A stretch of 64,000 bases of DNA, from positions 620,001 through 684,000 of the forward strand of contig NZ_CP032482.1 of NCBI RefSeq assembly GCF_003600645.1, written 5' to 3'. The DNA comes from Yersinia rochesterensis. Lineage in GTDB: Bacteria > Pseudomonadota > Gammaproteobacteria > Enterobacterales > Enterobacteriaceae. Shown here piece by piece: positions 26,901 to 34,418 of this stretch. The notes below the pieces were generated by a model that searched no databases, had not been told where the DNA came from, and saw only the letters and a program-made list of their open reading frames with translations. The translations under genes were made by a program, and so were the position numbers. Positions within the stretch are counted from its first letter, which is position 1, and each line of letters opens with the position of its first letter.

Positions 26901-27282
26901 TGACACCCTGGCCGTTGTTGAGGATCACGCCGCGATTATCGACATCAAATTGGCTGTAAAGGTTACGCGAAACCCCGCCACTGCTGGGCGTCTGAATATT
27001 GACCTGCGGCGTACCGTTGGCGCTGCTGATAATGGTTGGCTGCTGATTCCCCGGCGCACTGGCATCGGCGACAATCGCGGACAGGGCGGGTAAAGAGACA
27101 CAACCCAAAGCCAATAGCAGACTGAAACTCAATGTTGATAAGGCACTGAGACGGCGGCTTTGAGTATGCCCAACACCTGACGAGGGCGAGGAAGCCGCCC
27201 GACCGGAGGCGGCGATATCGGCCACCACCATCAACAAGCCACGCGCCTTGTTGAACACGATACGGTATAGGTTCTTATTCAT
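17968..27282 (-). CDS. cdiA: Contact-dependent inhibition toxin CdiA with colicin E3-like tip
   Basis: 3104 residues. The N-terminus has an extended Sec signal (MNKNLYRIVFNKARG, then a hydrophobic core near residues 48-65) and a TPS haemagglutination domain (about 75-380, with NPSGITCEGCGFIN). A long beta-helix of haemagglutinin repeats follows, including at least four units of the type AQGQN-x-A-x-GA-x-x-L-x-GS. The VENN pretoxin motif is at about 2848. The last 257 residues carry the entry region and a nuclease ending YALDTQHGRFEVVSPKGKHL, in which D3063, H3066 and E3070 match the D-x2-H-x3-E catalytic set of colicin E3, a 16S rRNA nuclease; the colicin's C-terminal catalytic arginine is not obvious. 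Exported by CdiB, encoded 36 bases upstream. Confidence 0.93.
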   Translation of the reverse strand: MNKNLYRIVFNKARGLLMVVADIAASGRAASSPSSGVGHTQSRRLSALSTLSFSLLLALGCVSLPALSAIVADASAPGNQQPTIISSANGTPQVNIQTPSSGGVSRNLYSQFDVDNRGVILNNGQGVNQTQLGGFINGNPSLARGEASIILNEVNSRDPSKLNGYIEVAGRKAQVVIANPSGITCEGCGFINANRATLTTGQTQLNNGQLTGFDVDRGEIVIQGKGLDSSRQDHTDLIARSVKVNAGIWANDLKVTTGRNQVDAAHQNSNAKAADGSARPTVAVDVANLGGMYAGKIRLIGTESGVGVRNAGEIGASAGDITITADGMLMNSGQINSVQHLAVNAAAGIENAGVLYAQGNTQLTTAGKLSNSGTIAAAGDTSLRAAEVNSNRNSMLGAGVKSDNSNITSGTLRVDASGKLTAQGKNISGTTQNFTAHSIDLSGSQTQSRDLTLTAQNGDINLTGANLSASRQLSASTAFLLRTDNASLIADQLKLSAQALSNVGGLIAQTGTTDFNLNLPGYVDNRGGSLLSAGKFLLQAESVNSNGNSQLGAGVQSNGKLAQSGDLNVTTRQALIAQGQNVAVGAMTLSGSRVDLTGSQTSASNIAITARDGDISTQKATVLTPGALTITAAVNPAQTLNNNGGKLHADTLELKLAKLDNSNGEIAAATDLWIRLQSDFTHQTGARVTAGRDLVFNTSGTLINQYKLEAGRDMQLTALSISNTNDSSALLAGRNLSLSTNGLFNSGAIYAAGVGQLTVNGKAENRGEIYTEQQLTFTTTGNLDNRGVMQTRGNMQLSTQRDLNNSGTLYSAGDQMQLSVTGDLTNQGKLHAANGDLLLLTNGNLDNSGSFYGAGNSLFTTQGNVLNSGSIYTQGTLQWQIAGRAQNSGSIAALGDLQLRANDLLSTHQSLIAAGLKADGNLANSGDLAIHTEHALIAQGQNIAAGALALAGSQLDLTGSQTQANAITLTAKSGDITLTGAVVKAVMRLSASTNGLLRSDKANLMAEQITLAAQALSNLGGVIAQTGIMDFTLNLAGYLDNRAGTLLAKGHVTVQAERLDSDGDSLLGAGVQSNGRLTDAGDLRVTTRQELVAQGQNIAAGAMTLTGSRIDLTGSQTQAREINITANKGNVSTQRANILSLGSLTMNAGANAGQTLNNQSGTLAANNIQLNLGQFDNRSGKVTASQDLTIGLQSDFNHLADSTLQAGRDLTFITNGALTNDGQLLAGGKLSTRSSSLLNNGNIIATQAGLTTTGALINHGEILTSGRLDTDSTTLFNSGAIISAEATLKARQSITNSGPNALIGATDENGTLALLAPVIENSDTVTNTDTAPSTTLLGMGKIILAGALDQSGNYLSAAQVLNISGLIESGKDMLIYATTLTNRRHILTANTDFVVADTVNGTAYWTAENPDIPGGRYAEPPHGGSMNSDYIGTNYTSTIAYNGIDQISPEAQLLAGGNLTPQVGTLENFWSKVSAQGEIDLSGVTLQQDGWGSAQRLIEKTTSSGEWRYRTYKGDLWGIGWGPEVSELATHQYASSITAKTLSGSGTIIHNGANPGAIAPPSGSDSTGKNIAIEFNGISLTLPSGGLYQLNTDQGQYAPDPDGELSLEAINNPSANVDRSGLSAPDRAVSGGYLVETHPAFANLNNWRGSDYVLQQLNNNPDVIFKRLGDNAYEQRLVRDQVLALTGQAVASDYRSAQEQFEQLFAAGLEYSKAFNIALGTHLSAEQMAALTSNIILMETREVAGQTVLVPVVYLAGIKPGELHANGALIAADNITLTNVQGFTNSGAIKATNDLQISMAQDITLNNRGGLLQAGNTMLLSTLNTDIDLTSARLNATNLQLDSGRDVILRTSSEQLSSSNGSVLRNQTILGPLASINVSNNAVINTGRDFILQGAGLNVGQDLQVNTGGDWLLNTVQTRDQISANYGSGSASSEHIRHLGSEVNVGGALTANVNNLTAVGANINAGTIDVQAQNINLSAATDSLQVSGESSSKRHTSSVELYDETLRGSQLNATGDIHLQTAKDITLSASAIQTDGALTLAAGGDVTLTAQTEQHDEQRNHTGTKKGLASSTTTRSEDSISQTLAVGSMLSAGSLDVSGKNIAVIGSNVVADKDINLRAKENLTVGSAQQSESESHLYEQTKSGLMSAGGMGVMAGSSSTKVTDTGKSLSNVGSTVGSVLGNVSMTAGEDLTVQGSDVLAGKDINLSGKSVSILAAENHSSQTHSVEQKSSGLTLALSGAVGSALNTAATTAKEARDESNGRLAALQGVKAALSGAQAVQAGQLVQAQGGDAASMVGVSASLGSQKSSSQQHQEQTSVTGSTLTAGNNLTVTATGEGNSGDILVQGSQLKAGGDTTLDAARDLLLLGAANTQKTDGSNSSSGGSVGVSLGLNGASSGLSIFANANKGQGNEHGNGTTWTETTLDSGGTLSLNSGRDTSLIGAQASGESVKVDVGRDLLLQSQQDSDNYDAKQTSSSGGVSVAVTGGGSANLSMSQDKLHSNYDSVQEQTGIFAGAGGFDITVGEHTQLDGAVIASTADQSKNSLDTGTLGFSDIENKADFNAEHQGGSLSSGGPVGSDLLSNLGGVVLSGLGNDGHAGGTTQAAVSEGNITLRDTDKQQQNVDDLSRDTDHANGSIGPIFDKEKEQNRLKEAQLIGEIGGQAMDIARTQGDILGLEEALKRHPELKGDADALRETPEYKAEMQKYGTGSALQQGLQAATAAIQGLAGGNMAQALAGASAPYLAEVIHNMTTDANGKVNTEANLMAHAVLGAVVAQINGNSALAGASGAAMGEYIAQQMYPGIKREDLTEEQRQTISALGTLAAGLAGGLTGDSTADTVAGAQAGKNAVENNSLSGDKSRETVKQAAESLKNQVRDKLGEGTTSSIANGIINALADTGDATLGSVDYVADAAMALASCAAGDSYCTQALNDLAGKNQAAADTLKTLMKSETWTAVAGQVKEAAQGNQLALEATGGMLAGLFLPGKKLPDVVKLIDSNIKIVTGVTVGTFEKSLVGLPPGERVAIIKQTAPKVAAEYGMVKDNQLTKNNGRDVYRGQDGNLYALDTQHGRFEVVSPKGKHLGEVDFSMQKIPNSQDKSGSHNLKVK

Positions 27283-27318
27283 AACTCATCCCAGAGAGTA
27301 AAGCGCTAATTGGGCGCA

Positions 27319-29007
27319 TCAGTATTGCCAGTTCAGGTTAAAGCCGACGGTCACCGAATCGGTTTTGAAACCATCGGGTTTAGACAGCGGTTTGCCAGCA
27401 AACAGGTCATAGCGGGTATTCAGCACGTTGCCGCGCACACCCAAAGCCGCGCCTGCCAGATGGTGGCCCAGTAAGTAAGGATCACTGCGACCACCGACCT
27501 CGCCGTAATCCACACCGACATACAGTTCATGGCCTGGTAGCGGGGTATACCAGCCGAGATCATTGCGCACCGTCCAGCCGCGATCGGCATTCAATGTGCG
27601 TTCGCCATCAAAACCGCGTACTGACCAGCGGCCACCGATACTGAATTGATCCTGTGGTGTCAGTGGCGTGTTGGTGCTTTGCCGCTGATATTGCAGGTTG
27701 TAATGGAAGTTTTGTTTTTGCAGGGCAAAAGGAATATCCAGTTGCGCATTCAGCCGCAGAATTTTGCTCAGAGCAGTGGCTTCGCCGACATACTCTTCTT
27801 GTGCCGGTACTGCACCAAACCAGCGAGTGCCGCGCTGGTAACTGACACCCGCGTCCAGTATGGCTTGTGAGATAAAGTGGCGATGCTCTAAACCAACACG
27901 CCAGGCCGAGGTGCGGCGACGTTGCACTTCCACTTCAGTATCATTGATGTAGTTTTTCGACGAGCGAGTCAGCACATCGTAGGTCAGAGTGGTTTTTTGG
28001 CTGGCATTGCGGTGTAGCAGGCGGCTGAGTTGCAGCGACACATTTTCACTTTCGCCGCGATAGCCGTAATCGCCATTGAGACCCGCCACCGTCTGGTGAT
28101 AGTCATAGCTGCTGGCGGTCATGCCGAGAGTCCAATAGCCGAAAGGTAGCGAGTAATGGCCGGTCAGGTTATTGGTGCCTTTATCGCCGCGATTTTTTAT
28201 TGAGCCACCGGCAGAGACATAAAATAGGTCACTCAGAGAGAGCGGGTTATCCAGAAACAGGGTCGCGCCGCCTTGATAGCGGCCAGTGCTGCGGGTGCCA
28301 GAGTCATCCAGCGAGGCCGCCAGCCGCCACATTTTGCTCTGTTTCCAGCTCAGGGCGATATCGGTCTCGCCGGGGGCCTCACCGGGGATCAACTCCATGT
28401 TGGCCTGCACCGTGGGGACGCGCTGTAGGTTCTCCAGCCCTTGCTCAATATCACGTAAATCCAACAGGTTACCGGGGCGGGCAGGGAAAGCACTCAACAG
28501 CGTCACATGGCGGTCACTGTCGGGGGTCAGCTCAACATGGCGTATTTTGCCAGGCACCACTTGTAACGCCAGCGTACCCCTGTTCAAGTCCTGTTGCGGG
28601 GCCAGCACTCGGGTAGTGACATAGCCGTGATCAATCAGGCGGTTTTGCATCTGGCTCATCAGCAGATTAATGCCCTGTCCTCCCAGACAGTGGCCTTGCG
28701 CTTGATCGGCAATGCGTTGCAGTGGCAACCAGCGAGGTAACGGCTCGGTTCCGCTGAGGGTAATATGGTCAATGACAAAGCAGGGTGTCTCCACCGGGAA
28801 AGCCAGACGGCCTAAAGAGACTGGCGGCGCAGATAAGCGCACATCCGGCGTTGAGGAGGCCAAACGCTCTTCCAGTGCGCGTTGCCGTTCCTGTTGATGA
28901 ATACTTTGTTGAATAGGAGGCAATTCCGCGCCATGACTGGCGAACGGAATAATCAATGCTGGTGATAATACGCCAACAATTAATGTAAAATAACAGGAAC
29001 GCGACAC
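27319..29007 (-). CDS. cdiB: Two-partner secretion outer-membrane transporter CdiB
   Basis: 562 residues of the TpsB (ShlB/FhaC) type. A Sec signal peptide (about 1-26, ending ASHG) is followed by a short Q/R-rich helix, two POTRA-like domains ([11 protein letters not shown] near 75; [14 protein letters not shown] near 130) and a 16-strand beta barrel with the conserved VRGFDGE loop near 465 and an aromatic last residue (NLNWQY). It exports CdiA across the outer membrane. The start is a GTG at 29007 with AAGGG upstream on the minus strand. Together with cdiA and cdiI it gives the E. coli-type order BAI. Confidence 0.93.
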   Translation of the reverse strand: MSRSCYFTLIVGVLSPALIIPFASHGAELPPIQQSIHQQERQRALEERLASSTPDVRLSAPPVSLGRLAFPVETPCFVIDHITLSGTEPLPRWLPLQRIADQAQGHCLGGQGINLLMSQMQNRLIDHGYVTTRVLAPQQDLNRGTLALQVVPGKIRHVELTPDSDRHVTLLSAFPARPGNLLDLRDIEQGLENLQRVPTVQANMELIPGEAPGETDIALSWKQSKMWRLAASLDDSGTRSTGRYQGGATLFLDNPLSLSDLFYVSAGGSIKNRGDKGTNNLTGHYSLPFGYWTLGMTASSYDYHQTVAGLNGDYGYRGESENVSLQLSRLLHRNASQKTTLTYDVLTRSSKNYINDTEVEVQRRRTSAWRVGLEHRHFISQAILDAGVSYQRGTRWFGAVPAQEEYVGEATALSKILRLNAQLDIPFALQKQNFHYNLQYQRQSTNTPLTPQDQFSIGGRWSVRGFDGERTLNADRGWTVRNDLGWYTPLPGHELYVGVDYGEVGGRSDPYLLGHHLAGAALGVRGNVLNTRYDLFAGKPLSKPDGFKTDSVTVGFNLNWQY

Positions 29008-29432
29008 AATAAAGACCCTTCCCCAAATAGGTTGGGGTAGATAAATATAAGATGATTGATGCGCATTATGACTGCAAAAGCGTTATTTTCAATGTGTTTT
29101 TGTCGATAAAATAAGCTTGCAAGAACTTTCCATTGCAAGGGTGGGAAATATCCTACAGAAAACTCAAAGGTGGAATTGTCTTAGTAGATTATTATATTTA
29201 AATTAAACAGGAAATAACATCATCTGGATGTTTGCCATGACTTATAAAACATTATCTCATTATTTTTATATTATGTGTGCGATCTGGAATTAATTAAGTC
29301 CCTTTCGATACAAAATGAGCAAGTAAAAATCATCATGCGTTTTCATGGCGAAGAATAGGGGATAGTCATATCATGAATAACGTAAAGCCAATAAAATGCT
29401 GAAAATATTGATGCCGATTCGAGGAGTAAAAT
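29008..29432. other. AT-rich divergent intergenic region, promoters of cdiB and ParB-like gene
   Basis: The 425-bp gap separates divergent genes and must hold both promoters. It is strongly AT-rich, with runs that could bind H-NS, consistent with silencing of a CDI locus, but no specific operator was recognised. No gene is seen. Confidence 0.5.
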
Positions 29433-30479
29433 GTGTCTCTGAATAAGATTGATTTATGTCCGGCTGGATCTATCCAGGCAAGGTTGGGGGGTGGGTTACT
29501 TTCGGCTTTCATTTTGCTGCTTTCTGGGCTGATGCTCTACTCAGTTAATCTGCACGCGGTACCTTCCCTTTCCCAGAATGACTTACAGGCTAAATCTGGC
29601 GATATTATTCAAATCAAACTCAGTGAGTTGCACCCGACCCAAATCGCGGTAGGTAAACTCCAGATTGCGGGCGATTTGGCTGATTATGCCCAGGATTATA
29701 AGCGTCTATTCAATGAGTTATGTAAAGTTCAAGGGGCTGGGAAACTGGCTGAAATGAATGCGTCATCAACACCCAAAGATCCCTCTTCATATAGGTGTAA
29801 ACTGGCTATCGGCACTAAAAAAGCGGATATGAATACAGTCGATATCGGGCCAACGGGCAAGCTTTATCTGACTGATGGACATCATGCGTTTAACAGTTTT
29901 TGGGATGTACCCGGTGGTGGTGGCGATGTGGCCTTAAGTGTCTTGGTGGGGCAAAATGTTAGCCGTGACAGCAACGGAAAGGCGCTGACTCAAGCTCAGT
30001 TTGAACAAAAGATGACGGAACTCAAACACTTTCTTCCTATTGATGCTGAGGGAAAGTCCATCACTTTTTCTCAATTGCCTAACACCTTGGGCATTAGCGG
30101 TTTTCAGGACGATCCGTATCGCTCAATGCTCTATTATTTACGCGGTATCTCTTACGATAAGTCAGATAAAAACCTCAATCCTGAAACCGGTAAGCCTTAT
30201 CCGGCAGTCCCTTTCCTCGAGTTTTATTGGGGCCAGTTATTACAGAGCAAAATGGATTTAAAACGTTATAACCTGCATAAACAGGATGATTATATCAAGG
30301 CGCTGAAAGACGCGGCAGTATTGATGGTCAATGTCCCTAAGCAACAGCTAATAGGGCATTCAGGTCAAACAGCGGCGGCTTTAGGGCAGATGAGTCACAT
30401 AGATGAAAAACGTTTAAATAAGTTGGCAAAACCAGATTCTAAATTGGCTAAGGCGCTTGAATATCAAGCCAGCCATTAA
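29433..30479 (+). CDS. Exported ParB/sulfiredoxin-fold protein
   Basis: 348 residues. A hydrophobic segment at about 20-42 (LLSAFILLLSGLMLYSV) serves as signal or anchor. The next part has the ParB/Srx-like pattern: IKLSELHPTQIAVG at about 57-70, then YLTDGHHAFNSFWDVPGG at about 143-160, where DGHH corresponds to the DGHHR nucleotide-site motif of ParB-like proteins. The remainder (EFYWGQLLQSKMDLKRY and others) is helical. GTG at 29433 is chosen because GAGGAG lies six bases before it and an overlapping ATG at 29431 stops at once. Periplasmic ParB-like proteins of this size are found in Proteobacteria without a settled role. Confidence 0.75.
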   Translation: MSLNKIDLCPAGSIQARLGGGLLSAFILLLSGLMLYSVNLHAVPSLSQNDLQAKSGDIIQIKLSELHPTQIAVGKLQIAGDLADYAQDYKRLFNELCKVQGAGKLAEMNASSTPKDPSSYRCKLAIGTKKADMNTVDIGPTGKLYLTDGHHAFNSFWDVPGGGGDVALSVLVGQNVSRDSNGKALTQAQFEQKMTELKHFLPIDAEGKSITFSQLPNTLGISGFQDDPYRSMLYYLRGISYDKSDKNLNPETGKPYPAVPFLEFYWGQLLQSKMDLKRYNLHKQDDYIKALKDAAVLMVNVPKQQLIGHSGQTAAALGQMSHIDEKRLNKLAKPDSKLAKALEYQASH

Positions 30480-30523
30480 GTTTGCCGAGATTATCGGGAA
30501 GTAAAAAGACTCAAATCATCAAT

Positions 30524-30660
30524 TGAGGATCCTGCTGAGCGCCCACGCGGATCGCCACATCAGCACCGCTACCAATCAAATTCTGAGTGTAATTATTCAA
30601 GTCGGACTTCGGGGTATCGTGTCAAAAACGACACCCAGATTATCATTGGCTAAATCCGCC
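30524..30660 (-). pseudogene. Remnant of a LysR-type regulator
   Basis: Read on the minus strand, a short stretch gives NLIGSGADVAIRVGAQQDP, the typical effector-domain motif of LysR regulators, after several frame interruptions. No HTH remains. It lies tail-to-tail with an oxidoreductase remnant, a pairing often seen intact in other genomes. Confidence 0.6.
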
Positions 30661-30662
30661 GG

Positions 30663-30785
30663 GCGTTGGTGCAGCATAAAATTATACCCGTCATTGATAG
30701 CGTTTTTCCTTTTGCCGAAGCTAAACAGGTCTGGCAGCGCTTCAATTCACGCCAGAACGTGGGGAAAGTTGTTATTAGTCATTAG
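30663..30785 (+). pseudogene. C-terminal remnant of a zinc-type alcohol dehydrogenase/quinone oxidoreductase
   Basis: About 40 codons end in the MDR-family tail: IIPVIDSVFPFAEAKQVWQR, then NVGKVVISH and a stop at 30783-30785. Everything upstream is lost, leaving no cofactor site. Confidence 0.65.
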
Positions 30786-30984
30786 CCGCCACCCACTTTG
30801 GTAGACTGAATTAGCGAGTCAGATAATTCTTATAATTCAATCAATTGGAATTAACGGGTGAGTATTATTTTCGCATGATAAAAATGAAAAGAAAGTCACC
30901 CTAAAGTGCTTTTTTAGTTCTTGCTCCGCAGAAATTCATTCTTGGCTAAAGGGGCAATATTAAGAAATAAACTTAATGCATTGG

Positions 30985-31150
30985 AAGAGAGATGAGCGGC
31001 TCCCCCTATGGCAAGTGACTCTTGCTCTGTGGGTGGAGCCGTGAATTATGAATAGATTTCCCTGATGAGACCCTGGTGAGGCGATATCAGCATTTGCAGA
31101 CAGAACAAGAAAGAAAGGTTGCCATTGCACTACATAATGGTATTTTTTAG
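30985..31150 (+). ncRNA. Structured RNA candidate with terminator, upstream of GNAT gene
   Basis: A nested hairpin has an outer stem CGGCTCCCCC (30997-31006) with GGGTGGAGCCG (31031-31041, one bulged T) and an inner perfect stem GCAAG/CTTGC (31011-31015, 31021-31025). A second stem pairs CTGAT (31062-31066) with ATCAG (31086-31090). The region closes with CCATT/AATGG (31122-31126, 31136-31140) and TATTTTTT. Hairpins followed by a terminator suggest a riboswitch-like leader or a small RNA. I could not match a known riboswitch class. A tiny ORF of 8 codons (MSGSPYGK) with a GGAAGAG site starts at 30992 within the first stem. Confidence 0.45.
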
Positions 31151-31303
31151 CCCTGTCACAGTAAATATAAACACTTAAGGGGGGGGTGGGAACGGGTGAA
31201 AACCACTCTTGTAACACTTTAAGGAAAATGATATTACAGACAGTTGTGTTCGATTAATCTGATGGCAATTTTAACTCTTGAGATAGGAAGGTATGTTCCG
31301 AAA

Positions 31304-31714
31304 ATGAATATCAACGTTACCGATAAACCAAACCCAGAGGATGAAGAGTATGTTATTGATGGTCTTTGGGCTCACAATAATAAAACACAACCGGTAGATA
31401 TCCATCCGCTATTCTTAACCGTGACGGATGATAATGGCAAAATTGTGGCGGGATTGGTTGCCAGAACCTGGTGGGGTGGGCTTGAAATTCAATACCTTTG
31501 GGTCAGTGACGAATATCGTAAAAGCGGTTATGGCCGCCAGCTAATGGAAAAATCTGAAGAAGAGGCTTTAAAGCGCGGTTGTCACATGGCTTATGTCGAT
31601 ACTTTCGATTTTCAAGCCAAAGGTTTTTATGAAAAATTAGGCTATCGCGCATATGGCAATTTAGACGGGTATGCTAAAAAGCATACGCGGCACTATCTGG
31701 CAAAAGAAATTTAA
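31304..31714 (+). CDS. GNAT-family N-acetyltransferase
   Basis: 136 residues. The acetyl-CoA pyrophosphate loop is RKSGYGRQLM (about residues 76-85), preceded by the beta-4 strand LEIQYLWVSDEY, and followed by the FYEKLGYRAYG motif near residue 112 typical of small GNAT enzymes. The substrate is unknown. ATG 31304 is preferred because the fold begins there; the frame is open from 31244, with a possible start at 31262. It ends 25 bases before the PAS-LuxR gene and may share its transcript. Confidence 0.8.
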   Translation: MNINVTDKPNPEDEEYVIDGLWAHNNKTQPVDIHPLFLTVTDDNGKIVAGLVARTWWGGLEIQYLWVSDEYRKSGYGRQLMEKSEEEALKRGCHMAYVDTFDFQAKGFYEKLGYRAYGNLDGYAKKHTRHYLAKEI

Positions 31715-31739
31715 CCCATTCTTCATCGGCGAGGTTGCC

Positions 31740-32429
31740 ATGGATTTGCCCGATAAAAATAATGAAATTTATTTCAAGGGCCTTATTGCCATGATGGAAA
31801 ACTTAAGTGAACCATGGGGCATTAAAGATCTGCACTCCCGCCATATTTATATGAATAAGGCCGCTTACCTCTACACCAATACACCTTTGGATTTTGAGGT
31901 TGAGGGGAAGATGGACCATGATTTCCCAGGGGATTGGACTGAATTTTCTCTCGATCTGATAGAGCACGACAAACAAACAGAGGAAACTCAGGATCGGGTT
32001 ACTGTCATAGAAACCCATTATTGGTATGGGAAAAATACTCTGACTCCGTATATCAGCGAGAAACTGCCCGTCTATAACGATAGAAAAGAAGTTATTGGCG
32101 TAATGTGGAATGCTAAGCCACTTAATACCTTATCCCCACTAAAATATATTAATCAACAAAAGCCCAGTATTCTGACAACTGAAATTAATAACAGTATTTT
32201 CACTCGAGCTGAACTTGATGTTATATTTTTAATGCTGCAAAGATTTTCTGTTAAAGAAATTGCAAAGATATATAACATCAGCACTAAAACGATAGAAAAC
32301 AGAATATATACAATTTATCAGAAGGCTGATGTCCACACGCTGCAACAGTTTGAGGAGTTTTGCAAACTGGCGCATTTGGATAATTACATTCCCGATCGCC
32401 TGGTGGCAAAAGGAATCCAATTTATCTGA
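31740..32429 (+). CDS. PAS-LuxR transcriptional regulator
   Basis: 229 residues. The N-terminal half looks like a PAS-type sensor (GIKDLHSRHIYMNKAAYLYT, about 26-45, and YNDRKEVIGVMWNAKPL, about 112-128). The C-terminal half is a LuxR/GerE HTH (FTRAELDVIFLMLQ; SVKEIAKIYNISTKTIENRI, about 168-187). ATG 31740 has a GAGG upstream. It is directly upstream of an NCS1 permease gene, and a copy of its tail also precedes the second permease, so it probably controls this transporter; the ligand is unknown. Confidence 0.82.
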   Translation: MDLPDKNNEIYFKGLIAMMENLSEPWGIKDLHSRHIYMNKAAYLYTNTPLDFEVEGKMDHDFPGDWTEFSLDLIEHDKQTEETQDRVTVIETHYWYGKNTLTPYISEKLPVYNDRKEVIGVMWNAKPLNTLSPLKYINQQKPSILTTEINNSIFTRAELDVIFLMLQRFSVKEIAKIYNISTKTIENRIYTIYQKADVHTLQQFEEFCKLAHLDNYIPDRLVAKGIQFI

Positions 32430-32481
32430 ACAACAAGCTATCTGGACAATAATCTATCTGGACAACAAGGTACACCTCATC

Positions 32482-33789
32482 GTGATCAAAATTGAAGATT
32501 ATCCATTAAGTCGGGTACCGCAAGATAAAAGAGTTTCATTTCTAAGTGTCGCTATTGTTCATATGGGTATGCTGACCGCGCTAGATCAATTTATGCTCGG
32601 CGCTGTACTCGGTAATTCTATGACGCTAATTGATGCATTTACCGCAATTCTTATCGGCAGCATTATATTTGGTGTCGTGACTTACGGCCTGGGGCTGGCG
32701 GGGATGCGCGAAGGGATTTCCGGTAGTTTACTGGCCCGTTGGTGTGGGTTTGGTCGCCTGGGATCGGTACTGATTGGGATTGTCGTGGCAGTCAGTTTGC
32801 TGGGGTGGTTTGGTATTCAAAACGCTATTTTTGCCAAATCACTCGATTTCGCCCTCGGTAATAAACTGGGATTCGGATTAGCGGCTGCATTATCGGGGAG
32901 CTTATTGACCATCCTGGTTGCCTTTGGTTTTAAAGCATTACGCATTGCAGCGCGAATTGCGGTGCCGATGTTTATTTTACTGGTGGCTTATATCTCCATT
33001 AGCACATTATCTGGCCATAATTTGAATGAAATCATTCAGTTGATCCCGCCGGGTGAATCTTTGTCTATTAGCGCGGGGATTACTATCGTGGTTGGGGGCG
33101 CTATTGTGGCAAGCTTGATGACGCCAGACCTGACGCGCTACTCCAAAAATGGTAAACATGTTCTGGGTGTGACGATTTTCACTATTGTTGCGGGCGAGTT
33201 TGTGGTCAATGGGTTGGCCATCCTGATTGCGAAAACCTTGGGGACGGCAGATGTCGTGACGATCATGTCTCAAGCCGCAGGTGGCGCAGGTTTGCTGGTC
33301 GTGGTGTTCTCTACCTTAAGGGTGAATGACCTTAATTTGTACTCTTCTTCACTCGGTATTGTTAATGCGGTCGAGGGGTTAACGGGCAAAAAACTGAAAT
33401 ATATATCCACCACACTGGTTATTGGTGTGTTGGGTACGACATTATCAGTGTTGGGGATACTCGACCGGTTTGTCGATTTCCTGACGGTGCTCGGCGTAGT
33501 ATTCCCACCGATTATTGGCATCATGTTGGTGGATTATTATGTGCTGCGCTCCCATCGCAAAATTCTGGATAAAAGTCGAGAAGAAGGGAAATTACCTGAT
33601 GAAAAACAAACGCCTGTCATTGGCTGGGTCGCGATTATAGCCAGCATAGTTGGCAGTGTTGTCGGGCTAGTGATCGAGTGGGGAATCCCAACTATCAACT
33701 CATTAGTTGCTGCCAGCTTTATCTACTGGGTGTTCAAAGTGGTCGTCAGTCGTAATCAAAAGCCGCTTGAATCAGAAGAAACGGTTTAA
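32482..33789 (+). CDS. NCS1-family permease (CodB-like), copy 1
   Basis: 435 residues with about 12 membrane segments. It belongs to the cytosine/purine/hydantoin permease family: the segment LGAVLGNSM near residue 40, ARWCGFGRLGS near 87 and TPDLTRYSKNGKHV near 215 resemble CodB. A GTG start at 32482 is chosen by alignment with copy 2, whose ATG lies at the identical position. It is probably a proton- or sodium-coupled importer of a nucleobase or similar ring compound. No deaminase gene is adjacent, so the substrate is open. Confidence 0.85.
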   Translation: MIKIEDYPLSRVPQDKRVSFLSVAIVHMGMLTALDQFMLGAVLGNSMTLIDAFTAILIGSIIFGVVTYGLGLAGMREGISGSLLARWCGFGRLGSVLIGIVVAVSLLGWFGIQNAIFAKSLDFALGNKLGFGLAAALSGSLLTILVAFGFKALRIAARIAVPMFILLVAYISISTLSGHNLNEIIQLIPPGESLSISAGITIVVGGAIVASLMTPDLTRYSKNGKHVLGVTIFTIVAGEFVVNGLAILIAKTLGTADVVTIMSQAAGGAGLLVVVFSTLRVNDLNLYSSSLGIVNAVEGLTGKKLKYISTTLVIGVLGTTLSVLGILDRFVDFLTVLGVVFPPIIGIMLVDYYVLRSHRKILDKSREEGKLPDEKQTPVIGWVAIIASIVGSVVGLVIEWGIPTINSLVAASFIYWVFKVVVSRNQKPLESEETV

Positions 33790-34258
33790 TTTATATCAAA
33801 TAGCTCACTCCTCTATTTGAGAGGTGTGAGCTTTGGTCCGACACATTATTCTCGCTTCGCCGTACAGTAAGCATACAGTGATTTTAATTTATATTATTTA
33901 ATTCTGCCATAATAAATATGAATACTTAATGTGATGAGGGGGATGGATGAAAAATATTATTGTAAAGTTTTAATAAAGGTGATGTTAGAATAAGGAACGT
34001 TGAATGGGCTATTAATCTAATTTCAACTTCAATCATTAATATAATAGGAGGTGAATATCCATACTATATATAAAGAAAGTATTATAGCAGTGTTGTCATT
34101 GAAGTGAATAAATCAATAAAAGCTCCACGATTAGCAGTGTGATTATATTAATCAATGTCAAAACGATATTTAGTAAATAGTTAAATTATATTAAACATAA
34201 TTTAACTTATTTATAGGAAATATAATGACAATTATTAATGGTTTGAGTGGTTTGGTAA
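33790..34258. other. AT-rich gap between duplicated permease genes, no gene seen
   Basis: No convincing ORF or RNA. It separates the two tandem units and leads into a short ERIC element. Confidence 0.5.
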
Positions 34259-34332
34259 TAATACCCTAAATAATTCGAGTTGCGGGAAGCCCGCCAACGC
34301 ACATGCAACTTGAGGGTATGACGGGGATATTT
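34259..34332. repeat. Short ERIC element with internal deletion
   Basis: ATACCCTAAATAATTCGAGT at the left and the GCACATGCAACTTGAGGGTAT end on the right match the outer arms of ERIC/IRU elements; the central part recognised by the common ERIC primers is absent, giving about 70 bp. Short ERIC variants of this size are known in Yersinia. Confidence 0.75.
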
Positions 34333-34349
34333 ACGCTGTGAAAGTTAAT

Positions 34350-34388
34350 CGTTATACGATTGATCGATTAGTGGCAAAAGGGATTTAA
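34350..34388 (+). pseudogene. Tail fragment of duplicated PAS-LuxR gene
   Basis: The frame reads RYTIDRLVAKGI and stop, matching the end of the upstream regulator (NYIPDRLVAKGIQFI). It sits at the same distance class from permease copy 2 as the intact regulator does from copy 1, so a larger duplicated unit has been trimmed. Confidence 0.7.
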
Positions 34389-34418
34389 TTTATCTGAATA
34401 ATAAAGGGACACCTCATC

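Noticed and set aside
31061..31090. Hammerhead-like CTGATGAG word
   Set aside because: The required GAAA partner and three-stem geometry are absent, so a ribozyme is not supported.
30960..31217. 85-codon minus-strand frame over the structured region
   Set aside because: No recognisable family or ribosome binding site. The base-pairing and terminal T run on the plus strand explain the sequence better.
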